A stretch of 64,000 nucleotides of DNA, from positions 310,001-374,000 of the forward strand of contig NZ_JAEDAE010000001.1 of assembly GCF_016056375.1 (NCBI RefSeq). Direction: 5' to 3'. Position 1 is the stretch's first letter. The number at the start of each line of letters is the position of its first letter. The position numbers and the translations under genes were made by a program. Below the pieces are notes generated by a model. That model did no database searches. It saw nothing but the letters and a program-made list of their open reading frames with translations, and had not been told where the DNA came from. Origin of the DNA: Hymenobacter negativus (GTDB taxonomy: Bacteria > Bacteroidota > Bacteroidia > Cytophagales > Hymenobacteraceae). Positions 1 to 8,553 of the stretch are shown here, piece by piece.

Positions 1-1245
1 CCCGGCGGTGTAAACTCCCCGGTGCGCGCCTTCCGCTCGGTGGGTGGCTCGCCGGTTTTCATGCAGAGCGCCCACGGCGCCTGGCTCACCGACGTGGACG
101 GCAATAGCTACGTCGACTTCATCAACTCCTGGGGCCCGATGATTCTGGGCCACGCGCCGGAAGTTGTGCTCGACGCCGTGCGCCAGGCTCTGCCCAACTC
201 GCTCAGCTTTGGCGCGCCCACGCACCGCGAGGTGGAAATGGCCGAGCTGATTCGGGAAATGGTGCCCAGCATCGAAAAAGTCCGTCTTGTGAACTCCGGT
301 ACCGAGGCCTGTATGTCGGCTATCCGGGCCGCGCGCGGCTACACCGGGCGCGCCAAAATCATCAAATTTGAAGGCTGCTACCACGGCCACGGCGATGCCT
401 TCCTGATTGCGGCCGGCAGCGGCGCCCTTACCGCCGGCGAGCCCGACTCGGCCGGCGTGACCCAGGGCGTGGCCCAGGACACCCTTACCGCGCCCTACAA
501 CGACCTGCCGGCCGTTGAAGCCCTCATTGCGGCCAATCCCAATCAAGTAGCCGCCCTCATCCTGGAGCCTGTCGTTGGCAACATGGGCCTGGTGATTCCC
601 GCCGAAGGCTTCCTGCAAGCCCTGCGTGACCTGTGCACCCAACACGGCATTGTGCTCATTTTTGATGAGGTGATGACCGGCTTCCGCCTCGCACCGGGTG
701 GTGCGCAGCAGCTCTACGGCATCAAAGCCGATATGACGACGCTGGGCAAAATCATTGGTGGGGGCCTGCCCGTGGGCGCTTACGGCGGCCGCGAAGACAT
801 CATGAACTGCGTGGCCCCGGCTGGCAAAGTGTACCAGGCCGGCACCCTCTCCGGCAACCCGATGGCCACCGCCGCCGGCATGGCCCAGCTGCGCTACCTG
901 CACGAGCACCCCGAGCTCTACACCGCCCTCGAAGCCAGCAGCGCCCGCCTCGCCGACGGCACCCGCCAGATTGCCGCCGAGCTCGGCCTGAACTACACTG
1001 TGAACCGCGTGGGCTCCATGTTCAGCCTGTTTTTCACCGATAAACCGGTGAATAATCTGGACGATGCCAAGCACTGCGATACCGCCGCCTTCGGCCGCTA
1101 CTTCCACGCCATGCTGGACCGCGGCATCTACCTAGCGCCTTCGCAATTCGAGGCCCTGTTCGTCTCCACGGCCATCACCGACGAGCTGGTGGAAAAATAC
1201 CTGACCGCCTGCCGCGAATCATTGAAAGAAGCCCACGGCTTGTAG
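1..1245 (+). CDS. hemL: Glutamate-1-semialdehyde 2,1-aminomutase, 5' end cut off by window
   Basis: PLP enzyme that isomerises glutamate-1-semialdehyde to 5-aminolevulinate, the committed tetrapyrrole (heme) precursor in the C5 pathway; cytosolic. The frame is open from base 1 and begins inside the conserved PGGVNSPVRAF segment, so only roughly 15-20 N-terminal residues are missing; the GTG at 22 lies inside this motif and is not the start. Visible: the NSGTEA phosphate-binding region, FDEVMTGFR (PLP-ring Asp), and the Schiff-base lysine in TTLGKIIGGGLP at codon 250 of the visible frame. The family is very well conserved, so the call is secure. A palindromic repeat follows the stop and may act as terminator. 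Confidence 0.97.
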   Translation, partial: PGGVNSPVRAFRSVGGSPVFMQSAHGAWLTDVDGNSYVDFINSWGPMILGHAPEVVLDAVRQALPNSLSFGAPTHREVEMAELIREMVPSIEKVRLVNSGTEACMSAIRAARGYTGRAKIIKFEGCYHGHGDAFLIAAGSGALTAGEPDSAGVTQGVAQDTLTAPYNDLPAVEALIAANPNQVAALILEPVVGNMGLVIPAEGFLQALRDLCTQHGIVLIFDEVMTGFRLAPGGAQQLYGIKADMTTLGKIIGGGLPVGAYGGREDIMNCVAPAGKVYQAGTLSGNPMATAAGMAQLRYLHEHPELYTALEASSARLADGTRQIAAELGLNYTVNRVGSMFSLFFTDKPVNNLDDAKHCDTAAFGRYFHAMLDRGIYLAPSQFEALFVSTAITDELVEKYLTACRESLKEAHGL

Positions 1246-1257
1246 GTTCATACTGTC

Positions 1258-1331
1258 ATGCTGAACGCCGTGAAGCATCTGAGTTTGTGGCGCTGGGCGG
1301 CAATTCTCAGATGCTTCACGGCGTTCAGCAT
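1258..1331. repeat. Palindromic intergenic element, family A copy 1
   Basis: Two perfect 26-bp inverted arms (1258-1283 and 1306-1331) around a 22-bp loop. The arm word (ATGCTGAACGCCGTGAAGCA) is a variant of the TGTCATnCTGAGCG..GCGAAGnA arm seen at five other places in this window. It lies just after hemL, where it could form a terminator-like hairpin on either strand. Confidence 0.85.
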
Positions 1332-1386
1332 CACAATCTGCAAAACAATTTATTTGGATTGAATCCAAATCCGCGACCTTTGCCCG

Positions 1387-2298
1387 ATGCTAAAATTCCG
1401 TCTGCTAAGCCTTTTTTTGTTTTTTGCGGCGTTTGCCCACGCCGAAACGCCCGCCCAGGCCAACAAGCGCCTCTTCGATAAAACCGTCGACGAGCTGAAT
1501 TTCCGCACCATGGAAACGGTGTATGACAAGTCGTTCACCCGGGGCAAATTTCCGCTCACGCTGCGCACCGCCGCCGCGCGCCGCGCCTTCGATGGCTTCG
1601 GCGATAATAAGGCGCTCAAGCAGCTGTTTCTGAACTACAACGGCATTGCCGAACGGTATAAAAACCGCTTCGGTAACGGCCCGCTCACACTGGCGGAGTT
1701 TGATAAGCAGCTGAAGTCGGTGCTGTTGGACAAGAACTTCGAGTTCTTTATTCATAACCTGCCGCGCGATGAGCGGGTATCGCTTATTCGGGCCGAGCAG
1801 CGCCTCATTCAGCAGGCCAGTGCCCAGTTCAACGACTCCGGCGCGGCGGCTGGCCCCACTGTTGCTGCTGCCGATAACGACGCCCAGCCCGAAGCCCCCG
1901 TCACGGCCCCGCTCACCACCAACGACGCCGACGGCTCACAAGCGGAAACCACGCCCGCCGCCGTAGCCGACGAAGCCCCGCTCACCAGCGCCCCCGTGGT
2001 GCCAGCCGGACCGGGGCCGCGCCACGACTGGCTTGACTACCTCACTCTGCTGCTCAGCCTGGCCAGCGCCGGGATGCTCTTCCACCTTGTCACCAACGTG
2101 TTGCCGGCTCTGAACCGCCGCATCAAGAACCTCAGCGCCGAGTCGGAGCCCGAGCCTGAACCAGAGCCCCGCAGTTTCGCCAGCCGCCTGCGCCCCAACC
2201 GCAACCCCGGTGGCCTGCGCGAAGACCGGTACGAGGACGATGAAGACGAGGAAGCGGAAGGCGAACCCGCCGGCCCGTACCGGCACGACGACGACTGA
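1387..2298 (+). CDS. Secreted or membrane-anchored protein of unknown function
   Basis: I do not recognise a family. The 303-residue product begins with a clear signal peptide (hydrophobic LLSLFLFFAAF core, cleavage plausible after AHA at about residue 19). A charged helical domain covers about residues 20-140, then a Pro/Ala/Thr-rich low-complexity linker (about 150-215), one probable transmembrane helix (about 218-240, YLTLLLSLASAGMLFHLV) and a very acidic tail rich in Glu, Asp and Pro. That layout suggests an envelope protein anchored near its C-terminus. A TAnnTTTG-like box (GACCTTTG, 1375-1382) lies only 5 bp before the ATG, so the mRNA may be nearly leaderless. It precedes dcd in the same direction with a 59-bp gap. 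Confidence 0.75.
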   Translation: MLKFRLLSLFLFFAAFAHAETPAQANKRLFDKTVDELNFRTMETVYDKSFTRGKFPLTLRTAAARRAFDGFGDNKALKQLFLNYNGIAERYKNRFGNGPLTLAEFDKQLKSVLLDKNFEFFIHNLPRDERVSLIRAEQRLIQQASAQFNDSGAAAGPTVAAADNDAQPEAPVTAPLTTNDADGSQAETTPAAVADEAPLTSAPVVPAGPGPRHDWLDYLTLLLSLASAGMLFHLVTNVLPALNRRIKNLSAESEPEPEPEPRSFASRLRPNRNPGGLREDRYEDDEDEEAEGEPAGPYRHDDD

Positions 2299-2357
2299 TT
2301 TCTGGCCGAATCAAATTAAAAAACGGCCAACCAAATTGCCCATTACCACCCAACTCA

Positions 2358-2897
2358 ATGATTCTTACCGACCAGCAAATCCTCGCGGAAATCGAAAAAG
2401 GCACCATCGTCATCGAGCCCTACGACCGCAGCTGCCTGGGCACCAACTCTTACGATGTGCACCTCGGCAAGTACCTCGCCACCTACCGCGATGAAGTGCT
2501 GGATGCCCGCAAGCACAACGAAATCGACACCTTTGAAATCCCTGAGGAGGAGGGCTACGTGCTCCAGCCCGGCCGCCTCTACCTGGGCGTGACGCAGGAA
2601 TACACCGAAACCCATGCCACCGTGCCCTTCCTCGAAGGCAAGAGCAGCGTGGGCCGCCTCGGCATCGACATTCACGCCACCGCCGGCAAGGGTGACGTGG
2701 GCTTTTGCAACCATTGGACGCTGGAAATCAGCGTGTCGATGCCCGTGCGCGTGTACCGGAATATGCCCATCGGCCAGCTCATTTATTTCACCGTGCAGGG
2801 CGATGTGAATACCTTCTACAACCGCAAGGAAAACGCCAAATACAACGACAAGACCGATAAGCCGGTGGAGTCGATGATGTGGAAGAACAAGTGGTAG
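2358..2897 (+). CDS. dcd: dCTP deaminase
   Basis: Deaminates dCTP to dUTP, feeding dTMP synthesis; a trimeric cytosolic enzyme of the dUTPase-like fold. The 179-residue length is normal for the family. The nucleotide-binding motif EGKSSVGRLG is at residues 93-102, and the catalytic glutamate is E123 in HWTLEIS. The N-terminal MILTDQQI and the LGTNSYDVHLG segment are also typical. The bifunctional dCTP deaminase/dUTPase variant is not excluded by eye, but the simple deaminase is the default for Bacteroidota. Confidence 0.95.
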   Translation: MILTDQQILAEIEKGTIVIEPYDRSCLGTNSYDVHLGKYLATYRDEVLDARKHNEIDTFEIPEEEGYVLQPGRLYLGVTQEYTETHATVPFLEGKSSVGRLGIDIHATAGKGDVGFCNHWTLEISVSMPVRVYRNMPIGQLIYFTVQGDVNTFYNRKENAKYNDKTDKPVESMMWKNKW

Positions 2898-3029
2898 AAT
2901 ATAGCGTTAGGACGATGCCAGGACAATAAATCCGAACCGTGCCTCGTTTTTTTTCGTTGAATTCGGTGACTGCGCCGCTCAGGGCTGGCCCGGTCCTTGC
3001 GTAAGTGTGCAACTGAAACCCCTACGACG

Positions 3030-3575
3030 ATGACTACGAAAACTGCTTTTGCTTCTCTTTTCCTGGCGCTTCTGGCCGGTTCTGCTGCTGCCCAGCAGGG
3101 GCCTAACAGCACCGTGGCCGTGCAGGACAAAACCCAGCCCAGCCCCCGCCTCAACCCCGTGCAAGCCCGCGCCGACCGCCTCAGCGAACAGATGGTGCGC
3201 GACCTGCATCTGAACAACTACCAGGCCACTAAGCTCCGCGCCGTTAACGCCGATAAAATCGCCAAGATGGCGGCTATCGAGCGCAAAAACGCCGGCAACC
3301 AGAAGTTGATTGACGAGCAGTGTAATGGTGTCTGCAAAGAGCGGGACCAGGAATTTCAGGCATTTCTGAGCAACGACCAATACACCAGTTACTTCGGCTC
3401 TCGCAGCGTCTACAACCGGACTGACCGGGACTTTGCCAATCAGTCGGCCAGTATTCTGCTCACCAATTCGGTGCAGAACCCGTCGCCGGCCCGCGCTAAT
3501 GACGCCTCCATTGCCCCAACCAGTACCCGGCCCACCAACCGCCCGGCTGGTAACTTGGGCCGCAATGCCCGATAA
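3030..3575 (+). CDS. Small periplasmic protein, Spy/LTXXQ-like
   Basis: The start is placed at ATG 3030 because it opens a good signal peptide (MTTKTAFASLFLALLAGSAAA, cut before QQG); an upstream in-frame start would bury it. The mature part (about 160 residues) is mostly helical, with a segment MVRDLHLNNYQATKLRAVN that resembles the LxLxxxQ pattern of Spy/CpxP-like periplasmic proteins. Two cysteines (ECxxxC-like, QCNGVC) sit mid-protein and the tail is Pro/Thr/Asn-rich. Function is inferred only from this resemblance. The gene stands alone and is followed by a strong terminator. Confidence 0.7.
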   Translation: MTTKTAFASLFLALLAGSAAAQQGPNSTVAVQDKTQPSPRLNPVQARADRLSEQMVRDLHLNNYQATKLRAVNADKIAKMAAIERKNAGNQKLIDEQCNGVCKERDQEFQAFLSNDQYTSYFGSRSVYNRTDRDFANQSASILLTNSVQNPSPARANDASIAPTSTRPTNRPAGNLGRNAR

Positions 3576-3609
3576 GTTATAGCGCACGCTTCAGCTTGCG
3601 CCTTGAATA

Positions 3610-3646
3610 AAAGCCCCGTCGGATATTTCCGGCGGGGCTTTTTTTA
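3610..3646 (+). terminator. Rho-independent terminator
   Basis: GC-rich stem AAGCCCCGTCGGA / TCCGGCGGGGCTT with a short loop, followed by a T-run. It ends the gene at 3030-3575 and faces the convergent gldC gene. Confidence 0.9.
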
Positions 3647-3685
3647 TGGAATTTCTGTTCCAGACGGCACCAGCTAAAGAATGTG

Positions 3686-4030
3686 CTACAGGCGCTCTTG
3701 GGTTTGCTCCTGCTTGTCGAGGTACTCCGATAGTTCCTTGCAGAGGGCGCGCATCCTAGTGGCCATTTCCTTGTCGTCGGTGGCTGTCACAATGTTCTCG
3801 GCCATCGAGCCGATGTTATCGACCACGAAGCGCTTCATCTCGTCCACGGGCATGTCCTTGGTCCAAAGGTCAATTTTCATGGTGCCGACCTGTTCCCGGT
3901 CCCACAGCGCAATGTTGATGGCCTTAGCAAAGTGGATATCCGGCCCTGCGTCGGTAGCCGACCAGCTGATGGCCTCGGGTACTTTGTTGTCGTCGAGGGC
4001 GATGCTGAAGCGGATTTCTGATTTTTTCAT
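3686..4030 (-). CDS. gldC: Gliding motility protein GldC
   Basis: 114-residue protein matching the GldC family: it starts MKKSEIRFSIALDDNKVPE and contains ISWSATDAG and AINIALWDREQ..TMKIDLWTKDMPVDEMKRF, features I associate with GldC. GldC is a small accessory protein needed for efficient gliding in Flavobacterium johnsoniae; its biochemical role is unknown. Here it is separated from gldA-F-G by dnaN and a BLUF gene. It lies downstream of dnaN on the same strand, with a palindromic element between them. Confidence 0.9.
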   Translation of the reverse strand: MKKSEIRFSIALDDNKVPEAISWSATDAGPDIHFAKAINIALWDREQVGTMKIDLWTKDMPVDEMKRFVVDNIGSMAENIVTATDDKEMATRMRALCKELSEYLDKQEQTQERL

Positions 4031-4044
4031 AACGAGTAAAAAGT

Positions 4045-4133
4045 TGTCATCCTGAGCGTAGCGAAGGACCTTATCAAGTCAGAACGATTGTCGTTCGGCG
4101 GTGATAAGGCCCTTCGCTACGCTCAGGATGACA
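4045..4133. repeat. Palindromic intergenic element, family A copy 2
   Basis: Inverted arms at 4045-4076 (TGTCATCCTGAGCGTAGCGA...) and 4102-4133 (its near-perfect reverse complement), loop 25 bp. It fills the gap between dnaN and gldC almost completely. Confidence 0.9.
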
Positions 4134-4150
4134 GTTTTGGAGGCAAAAAG

Positions 4151-5275
4151 TTATACGTAGTTATTCAGCATCACCGGCATCACCAGCATCAGGATGCTTT
4201 CGTTGTCGTCCGGGGTGGTGGGCATGAGCAAGCCGGCGCGGTTGGGCGTGCTCAGCTCCAGCGTAATTTCCTCCGAATCGATGTTCGACAGCATTTCGAG
4301 CAGGAAGCGGGCGTTGAAGCCGATTTCCATGTCCTCGCCGTCGTACTGGCAGGTGAGGGTTTCCTTAGCTTCGTTGCTGAAATCCAGGTCTTCGGCCGAA
4401 ACCACCAGCTCGGAGCCGGCCAGGCGCAGGCGTACCTGGTGGGTGGTTTTATTGGAGTAGATGCTGATGCGGCGCACCGAGTTCAGCAGCTCGGCGCGGT
4501 TGATAACCAGCTTGTTGGGGTTGCTCACCGGAATCACGTTCTCGTAGTCCGGGTACCGCTCGTCAATCAGGCGGCACACGAGGCGCATCTGGTTGAAGCT
4601 GAAGAAGGCGTTGCTCTGGTTGAATTCCATCTTCACCGGCGTGGCCTCGGAGGGCAGCGTGCCTTTCAGCAGGTTGAAGGCCTTGCGCGGGATGATGAGG
4701 TTGGCGGTTTGGCCGGCGCCCACGTCCTGACGGCGGTAGCGGAGCAGGCGGTGGCCGTCGGTGGCCACGAAGGTCACCTGCGCGTCGGCCAGCTGCACGA
4801 GGATGCCCGTCATGGCCGGGCGCAGCTCGTCGGTGCTCACTGCGAAAATAGTCTTGTTAATGGCGCGGGCCAGCGACGACGAGGGCATCTCAATCGGGGC
4901 CGAGCCCTTCACCACTGGCACGCGGGGGAAGTCGGCGGCGTTTTCGCCGGCCAGCTTGTAGCGGCCATTCGCGGAGCTGATTTCGATGGTATAGGTTTCC
5001 TCGTCCAGCGTGAAGGTCACGGGCTGGTCGGGCAGGTTCTTGAGGGTATCGAGCAGGATGCGGGCGGGCGCAGCAATGCGGCCAGTGTCGCGGGCCTCCA
5101 CGGGCAGCTCGGTTATCATGCTCGTCTCCAGGTCGGAGGCGGTGATGGTGAGCTTGCCGGCCTCAATCTCAAAGAGAAAGTTCTCCAGGATGGGCACCAC
5201 GGGGTTGTTCGTAACCACGCCGTTGATGCTTTGCAGCTGCTTGAGCAGCGCGGAGGAAGAGACAATAAATTTCAT
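4151..5275 (-). CDS. dnaN: DNA polymerase III subunit beta (sliding clamp)
   Basis: Ring-shaped processivity clamp that tethers polymerase III and many repair proteins to DNA. The 374-residue product has the three-domain clamp layout: N-terminal MKFIVSSSALLKQLQSINGVV, middle FLVDTDELRPAM-like segment (TDELRPAMTGILVQ) and C-terminal end in the conserved MPVMLNNYV. A TATCTTTG promoter box lies about 33 bp upstream. dnaA is not adjacent in this window. Confidence 0.97.
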   Translation of the reverse strand: MKFIVSSSALLKQLQSINGVVTNNPVVPILENFLFEIEAGKLTITASDLETSMITELPVEARDTGRIAAPARILLDTLKNLPDQPVTFTLDEETYTIEISSANGRYKLAGENAADFPRVPVVKGSAPIEMPSSSLARAINKTIFAVSTDELRPAMTGILVQLADAQVTFVATDGHRLLRYRRQDVGAGQTANLIIPRKAFNLLKGTLPSEATPVKMEFNQSNAFFSFNQMRLVCRLIDERYPDYENVIPVSNPNKLVINRAELLNSVRRISIYSNKTTHQVRLRLAGSELVVSAEDLDFSNEAKETLTCQYDGEDMEIGFNARFLLEMLSNIDSEEITLELSTPNRAGLLMPTTPDDNESILMLVMPVMLNNYV

Positions 5276-5307
5276 GGTGCGAGGCTGAGGTTGGGGCTAA
5301 GGGAGGG

Positions 5308-5315
5308 CAAAGATA
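5308..5315 (-). promoter_or_regulatory. Bacteroidota -7 box (TATCTTTG) for dnaN
   Basis: On the minus strand the sequence reads TATCTTTG, an exact match to the Bacteroidota -7 consensus TAnnTTTG, 33 bp upstream of the dnaN start. I see no convincing TTTG -33 box at the right distance, so this is a partial promoter call. Confidence 0.5.
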
Positions 5316-5512
5316 CGCGGCGGGGTTGGCGTTTGGAAGCCAGCTGCAAGATTGGTGAAAGACGTTTTAAAGCATAAAACAGCCGGAAAAATGACCATCA
5401 ATAGCAGATTTACGTTGGGCAGCTGAAAAGTCCGGAAAGCCGTTAATTTAAACTCAGCCATTGCGCACGTTTCAGTAAGCAAAGTTCTTTGCTGATTCAA
5501 TTCACTCCCCTC

Positions 5513-5950
5513 ATGGAAACGCTGCACCATTTAGTCTACCAGAGCTCGGCTACCACCGGGCTGAACGAAGCCGAACTCACCGCCCTGCTCGCCCAGTCGC
5601 GCACCTGGAACCACGGGCACGGCCTGACCGGGCTCCTGCTCTACAGCAACGGCGACATTATGCAGGTACTGGAAGGCACAGAGAAAGAAGTGAGCTACAT
5701 CTTCACCCGCATTGCGCAGGATGCCCGGCACGGCCGGGTGGTGAAATTATCCGATGGACCCATTGCGGCGCGCCATTTCTCGCAGTGGTCCATGGGCTTC
5801 AAAGCCCTGAAACCCGAGGAGTTCACTCACCTGCAGGGCTACGTCGACCCTGCAAAGGACACTTATCTAAACCAGCCGAGCCAGCACGCCGATGCCGGCC
5901 TGCATTCCGTGTTGGCCTCCTTTGTGGTCGACGAAGTGGTTCGATTCTAA
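5513..5950 (+). CDS. Single-domain BLUF blue-light photoreceptor
   Basis: FAD-binding blue-light sensor of the short BLUF type. The start is placed at ATG 5513, which opens the domain directly (METLHHLVYQSSAT). All hallmark residues are present: Y9 (flavin hydrogen-bond switch), N33, Q51 in DIMQVLEG, and W92/M94 in QWSMGF. The domain covers about residues 4-95, followed by about 50 residues of tail with no recognised output domain, so it probably signals by protein-protein contact. It converges on gldG with a 4-bp overlap of the 3' ends. Its partner cannot be named from context. Confidence 0.93.
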   Translation: METLHHLVYQSSATTGLNEAELTALLAQSRTWNHGHGLTGLLLYSNGDIMQVLEGTEKEVSYIFTRIAQDARHGRVVKLSDGPIAARHFSQWSMGFKALKPEEFTHLQGYVDPAKDTYLNQPSQHADAGLHSVLASFVVDEVVRF

Positions 5951-7677
5951 GCCGCAAATGACGCGAAGCGCCGCTTGCGCCGCCACGCCCGCACGGCTCC
6001 AAACGCACCCAGCAGCGCCAGCGGCGCGCCTAGGTTCAGCAGTTGCCAGCGTCGGCGTTGCTCGGCCAGCTTCACTTTGTCGAGAGGGCGAAGGGTAATT
6101 TGCTTGCCGCGCACGGCGATGAGGCCGGTTTCATCGAGCAGGTAATCGGTGGCGTTAAGCACCAGCTCGCGGTTGGCGAATTCGGTGTTGGCGAGGCGGT
6201 CGAAGCCCAGGCGATAGGGGTTGCCGGTTTTGGGGTCGACGTCGGAGCGGATGAAGTCGCCGTCGGAAATGACGAGGATTTTGCTCGGCTTGGCGTTAGC
6301 CAGCTTCTCGGGCTGGAATTGCAGGGTACCGGGCCGGGCGCGGTTGGCAAACAGCGAAGTGAACTGGCCTTCGAGCAGGTAGCCCACCGGCTGGAAGCCC
6401 TTCTGGTAGAGCTTGGGGTTGGGCTCGAGGCGGGCGTCGTTGAAGTTGATGGGAACCGGGGCGGGCAGCACGCGGGTGTAGCGTGAGGTAGTCATCAGCG
6501 GCGTTTTGCGGATGCCGGTGGCCTTCACCGTGTCAAGGTTGCCTACGAATTTCAGGTACACCGCATCGAGGTTGCGGGTGATGGGGTGGGGGCTGAACCG
6601 GTTGATGAGCGGGTAGAGCTGCCAGGGCATAGGCTCGATTTTGGGCTTGTTGCCGTCCAGGCCAGTCACGAGCGGAATCTGGCCGCTGTTGAGGTCGAGC
6701 AGCAAGTTCTGGTTCAGGCGCAGGCCATACTTGAAGAACAGGTCGTCGAGGTTGAGGTTGTAGGGCGTGGCCAGCGAGGCCCCATTACGGCTCACGCTGT
6801 CCAAATCAACCCGCAACGCATCAACGAAAAACATGGCCCGCCCGCCCTGCGTGATGAACTGGTCGAGCTTGAACTTGTCATCTTCCGAGTACGGCGTTTT
6901 GGGCTGGGCCACCACGATAGCGTCGAGGGCGCTCAGGTCCTTCACCTTGCTCAGCGTCACCCGGAACACGTCGTACTGCTGCTGCCAGGTGCCGAGGATG
7001 TCGCCGGCCTGCGCGTTGGTCAGCTCGCCGTGGCCTTCCACCACACCGATGCGCTTGCGCAGGGCCGGCACCAGCGTGCGGATGGCACTGGCCAGCTCAT
7101 ATTCCAATCCTTCAATGCTTTGGTTGAGGCGCACCTCGGCCGGAGCGGCTTGGTTGCCGCGCAGCAGGAGCACCGATTTATCGTGCCCGCCCACGCTCAC
7201 CACAGCGTAGGGGAAAATGATTTTCTCGACGCGCTTGCCGTTCTCAGTGGCGCCGAGATTGGTGGGTTTCAGTCCTTTTTTGAAAAGCGTTTGGTAGAAG
7301 GCGTTGCGGGCGGCTTCGGTGCTGCCGGCGCTGGGGTCGATAAAAATGTAGTTCAGGTTGGCCCCGCCGTACACCTGGAACTCGGTCAGGGTTTCCCGCA
7401 CGCCCTGCTCCAGGCGGCGGAAGGCGGGCGGGAAATCGCCGGTGAGGTACACCGTGACGGTAACCGGCTGCTTGAGGTCGCGGAGCAGCTTCTTAGTAGC
7501 GTCCGACATAGTGTAGCGCTTTTCCTCGGTCAAATCGAGTCGGAAGAAGAAGCGTTGGGCAATAAAATTGAACAGCAGCAACCCGCCGATTATGGCAGCA
7601 AACGTGAGCAAGTCGCGCTGCTTGCGCGAGGTCGGGGCAGGAACCGCAGCCGGAGAAGTAGTCAACGTATTTTCCAT
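5947..7677 (-). CDS. gldG: Gliding motility ABC transporter auxiliary protein GldG
   Basis: 576-residue membrane-anchored protein of the GldG family, the putative extracytoplasmic component of the GldA-GldF-GldG ABC system required for gliding in Flavobacterium. It has an N-terminal transmembrane helix (about residues 24-45, LLTFAAIIGGLLLFNFIAQR), a large soluble region with the YTMSDATKKLLRDLKQPVTVTVYL segment and GVVEGHGE, and a C-terminal transmembrane helix near residues 540-560. Its ATG overlaps the gldF stop by one base (TAATG), indicating translational coupling. Confidence 0.93.
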   Translation of the reverse strand: MENTLTTSPAAVPAPTSRKQRDLLTFAAIIGGLLLFNFIAQRFFFRLDLTEEKRYTMSDATKKLLRDLKQPVTVTVYLTGDFPPAFRRLEQGVRETLTEFQVYGGANLNYIFIDPSAGSTEAARNAFYQTLFKKGLKPTNLGATENGKRVEKIIFPYAVVSVGGHDKSVLLLRGNQAAPAEVRLNQSIEGLEYELASAIRTLVPALRKRIGVVEGHGELTNAQAGDILGTWQQQYDVFRVTLSKVKDLSALDAIVVAQPKTPYSEDDKFKLDQFITQGGRAMFFVDALRVDLDSVSRNGASLATPYNLNLDDLFFKYGLRLNQNLLLDLNSGQIPLVTGLDGNKPKIEPMPWQLYPLINRFSPHPITRNLDAVYLKFVGNLDTVKATGIRKTPLMTTSRYTRVLPAPVPINFNDARLEPNPKLYQKGFQPVGYLLEGQFTSLFANRARPGTLQFQPEKLANAKPSKILVISDGDFIRSDVDPKTGNPYRLGFDRLANTEFANRELVLNATDYLLDETGLIAVRGKQITLRPLDKVKLAEQRRRWQLLNLGAPLALLGAFGAVRAWRRKRRFASFAA

Positions 7678-8402
7678 TACCAGTTACGACTCCGTAAAGC
7701 CAGGCGCGTGGCTTGCAGCGCCACCGCCACCACGCTAAAGAAGTAAACCAAGTCCCGCGAATCAACCAGGCCCTTGCTCAGGTCGCGGTAGTGCGCCGCG
7801 ATGCCCAGCTGGCTCACGTAGTAAGCCGCGCTGCCTTGCAGCACCGATGCCAGCGAATCGAACCCCGAGTACACTAGAAAGCAGCCCACCACCGCCACCA
7901 GAAAGGCAATAATCTGGTCGCGCGTGAGGGCCGAGGCCAGCACGCCAATGGCCGCGAACACCGCCGCCAGCAGCGCCAGCCCCAAATAGGAGCCCACCGT
8001 CGCGGCCGAGTCGATATTGCCCTCGGGGCTACCCAGCTTGTACACCGAGTAGTAGTAGAGTAACGTGGGCACCAGCGCCAGCAACGCCAGCAGCAGGCAG
8101 GCCAGATACTTGCCGCCGATAATCTGGCCATCCGTCAGCGGCCGCGTCAGCAGCAGCTCGATGGTGCCGGCCTTCTTCTCCTCGGCGAAGGTACGCATGG
8201 TGAGGGCCGGAATCAGGAACAGGAAAATCCACGGCGCCAGGTTGAATAATGTTTGCAGGTCGGCGTAGCCGTAATCGAGCACGCTGCTATCGGGAAAAAC
8301 CCAGACGAACAGGCCCGTCGCTACCAGGAAAACCCCCAGCACCACGTAGGCCACGGGGGAATTTAGGAAGGCGTTGAATTCTTTTTGAAGGATTGTTAGC
8401 AT
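7677..8402 (-). CDS. gldF: Gliding motility ABC transporter permease GldF
   Basis: 241-residue ABC-2 type permease with about six hydrophobic segments. It begins MLTILQKEFNAFLNSPVAYVVLGVFL and contains the TMRTFAEEKKAGTIELLLTRPLTD segment typical of GldF and related NosY-like permeases. It lies between gldA and gldG in one direction and overlaps the gldG start by one base. A family-A palindrome sits between gldA and gldF and could attenuate transcription into gldFG. Confidence 0.93.
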   Translation of the reverse strand: MLTILQKEFNAFLNSPVAYVVLGVFLVATGLFVWVFPDSSVLDYGYADLQTLFNLAPWIFLFLIPALTMRTFAEEKKAGTIELLLTRPLTDGQIIGGKYLACLLLALLALVPTLLYYYSVYKLGSPEGNIDSAATVGSYLGLALLAAVFAAIGVLASALTRDQIIAFLVAVVGCFLVYSGFDSLASVLQGSAAYYVSQLGIAAHYRDLSKGLVDSRDLVYFFSVVAVALQATRLALRSRNW

Positions 8403-8413
8403 TTATTCTCGTT

Positions 8414-8538
8414 TGTCATCCTGAGCGTAGCGAAGGACCTTATCACGTCCGCTTCGTCTAACCGATATCGGGTAAATCTAATGGTTTACTGCAAGTTGTT
8501 CAGTTGTCATAAGGTCCTTCGCTGCGCTCAGGATGACA
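8414..8538. repeat. Palindromic intergenic element, family A copy 3
   Basis: Left arm from 8414 (TGTCATCCTGAGCGTAGCGA...) and right arm ending 8538 (...GCGCTCAGGATGACA), with a longer AT-rich loop (about 65 bp) than the other copies. Located between gldA and gldF. Confidence 0.88.
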
Positions 8539-8553
8539 GATATTTAATCTTTC

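Noticed and set aside
4088..5377. 429-codon plus-strand open frame over dnaN
   Set aside because: It is antisense to an unmistakable dnaN, has a His/Gln/Gly-rich composition typical of reverse-frame shadows in GC-rich DNA, and shows no family motif. The same applies to other long antisense frames at 6586-7746, 25457-26551 and 32899-34335.
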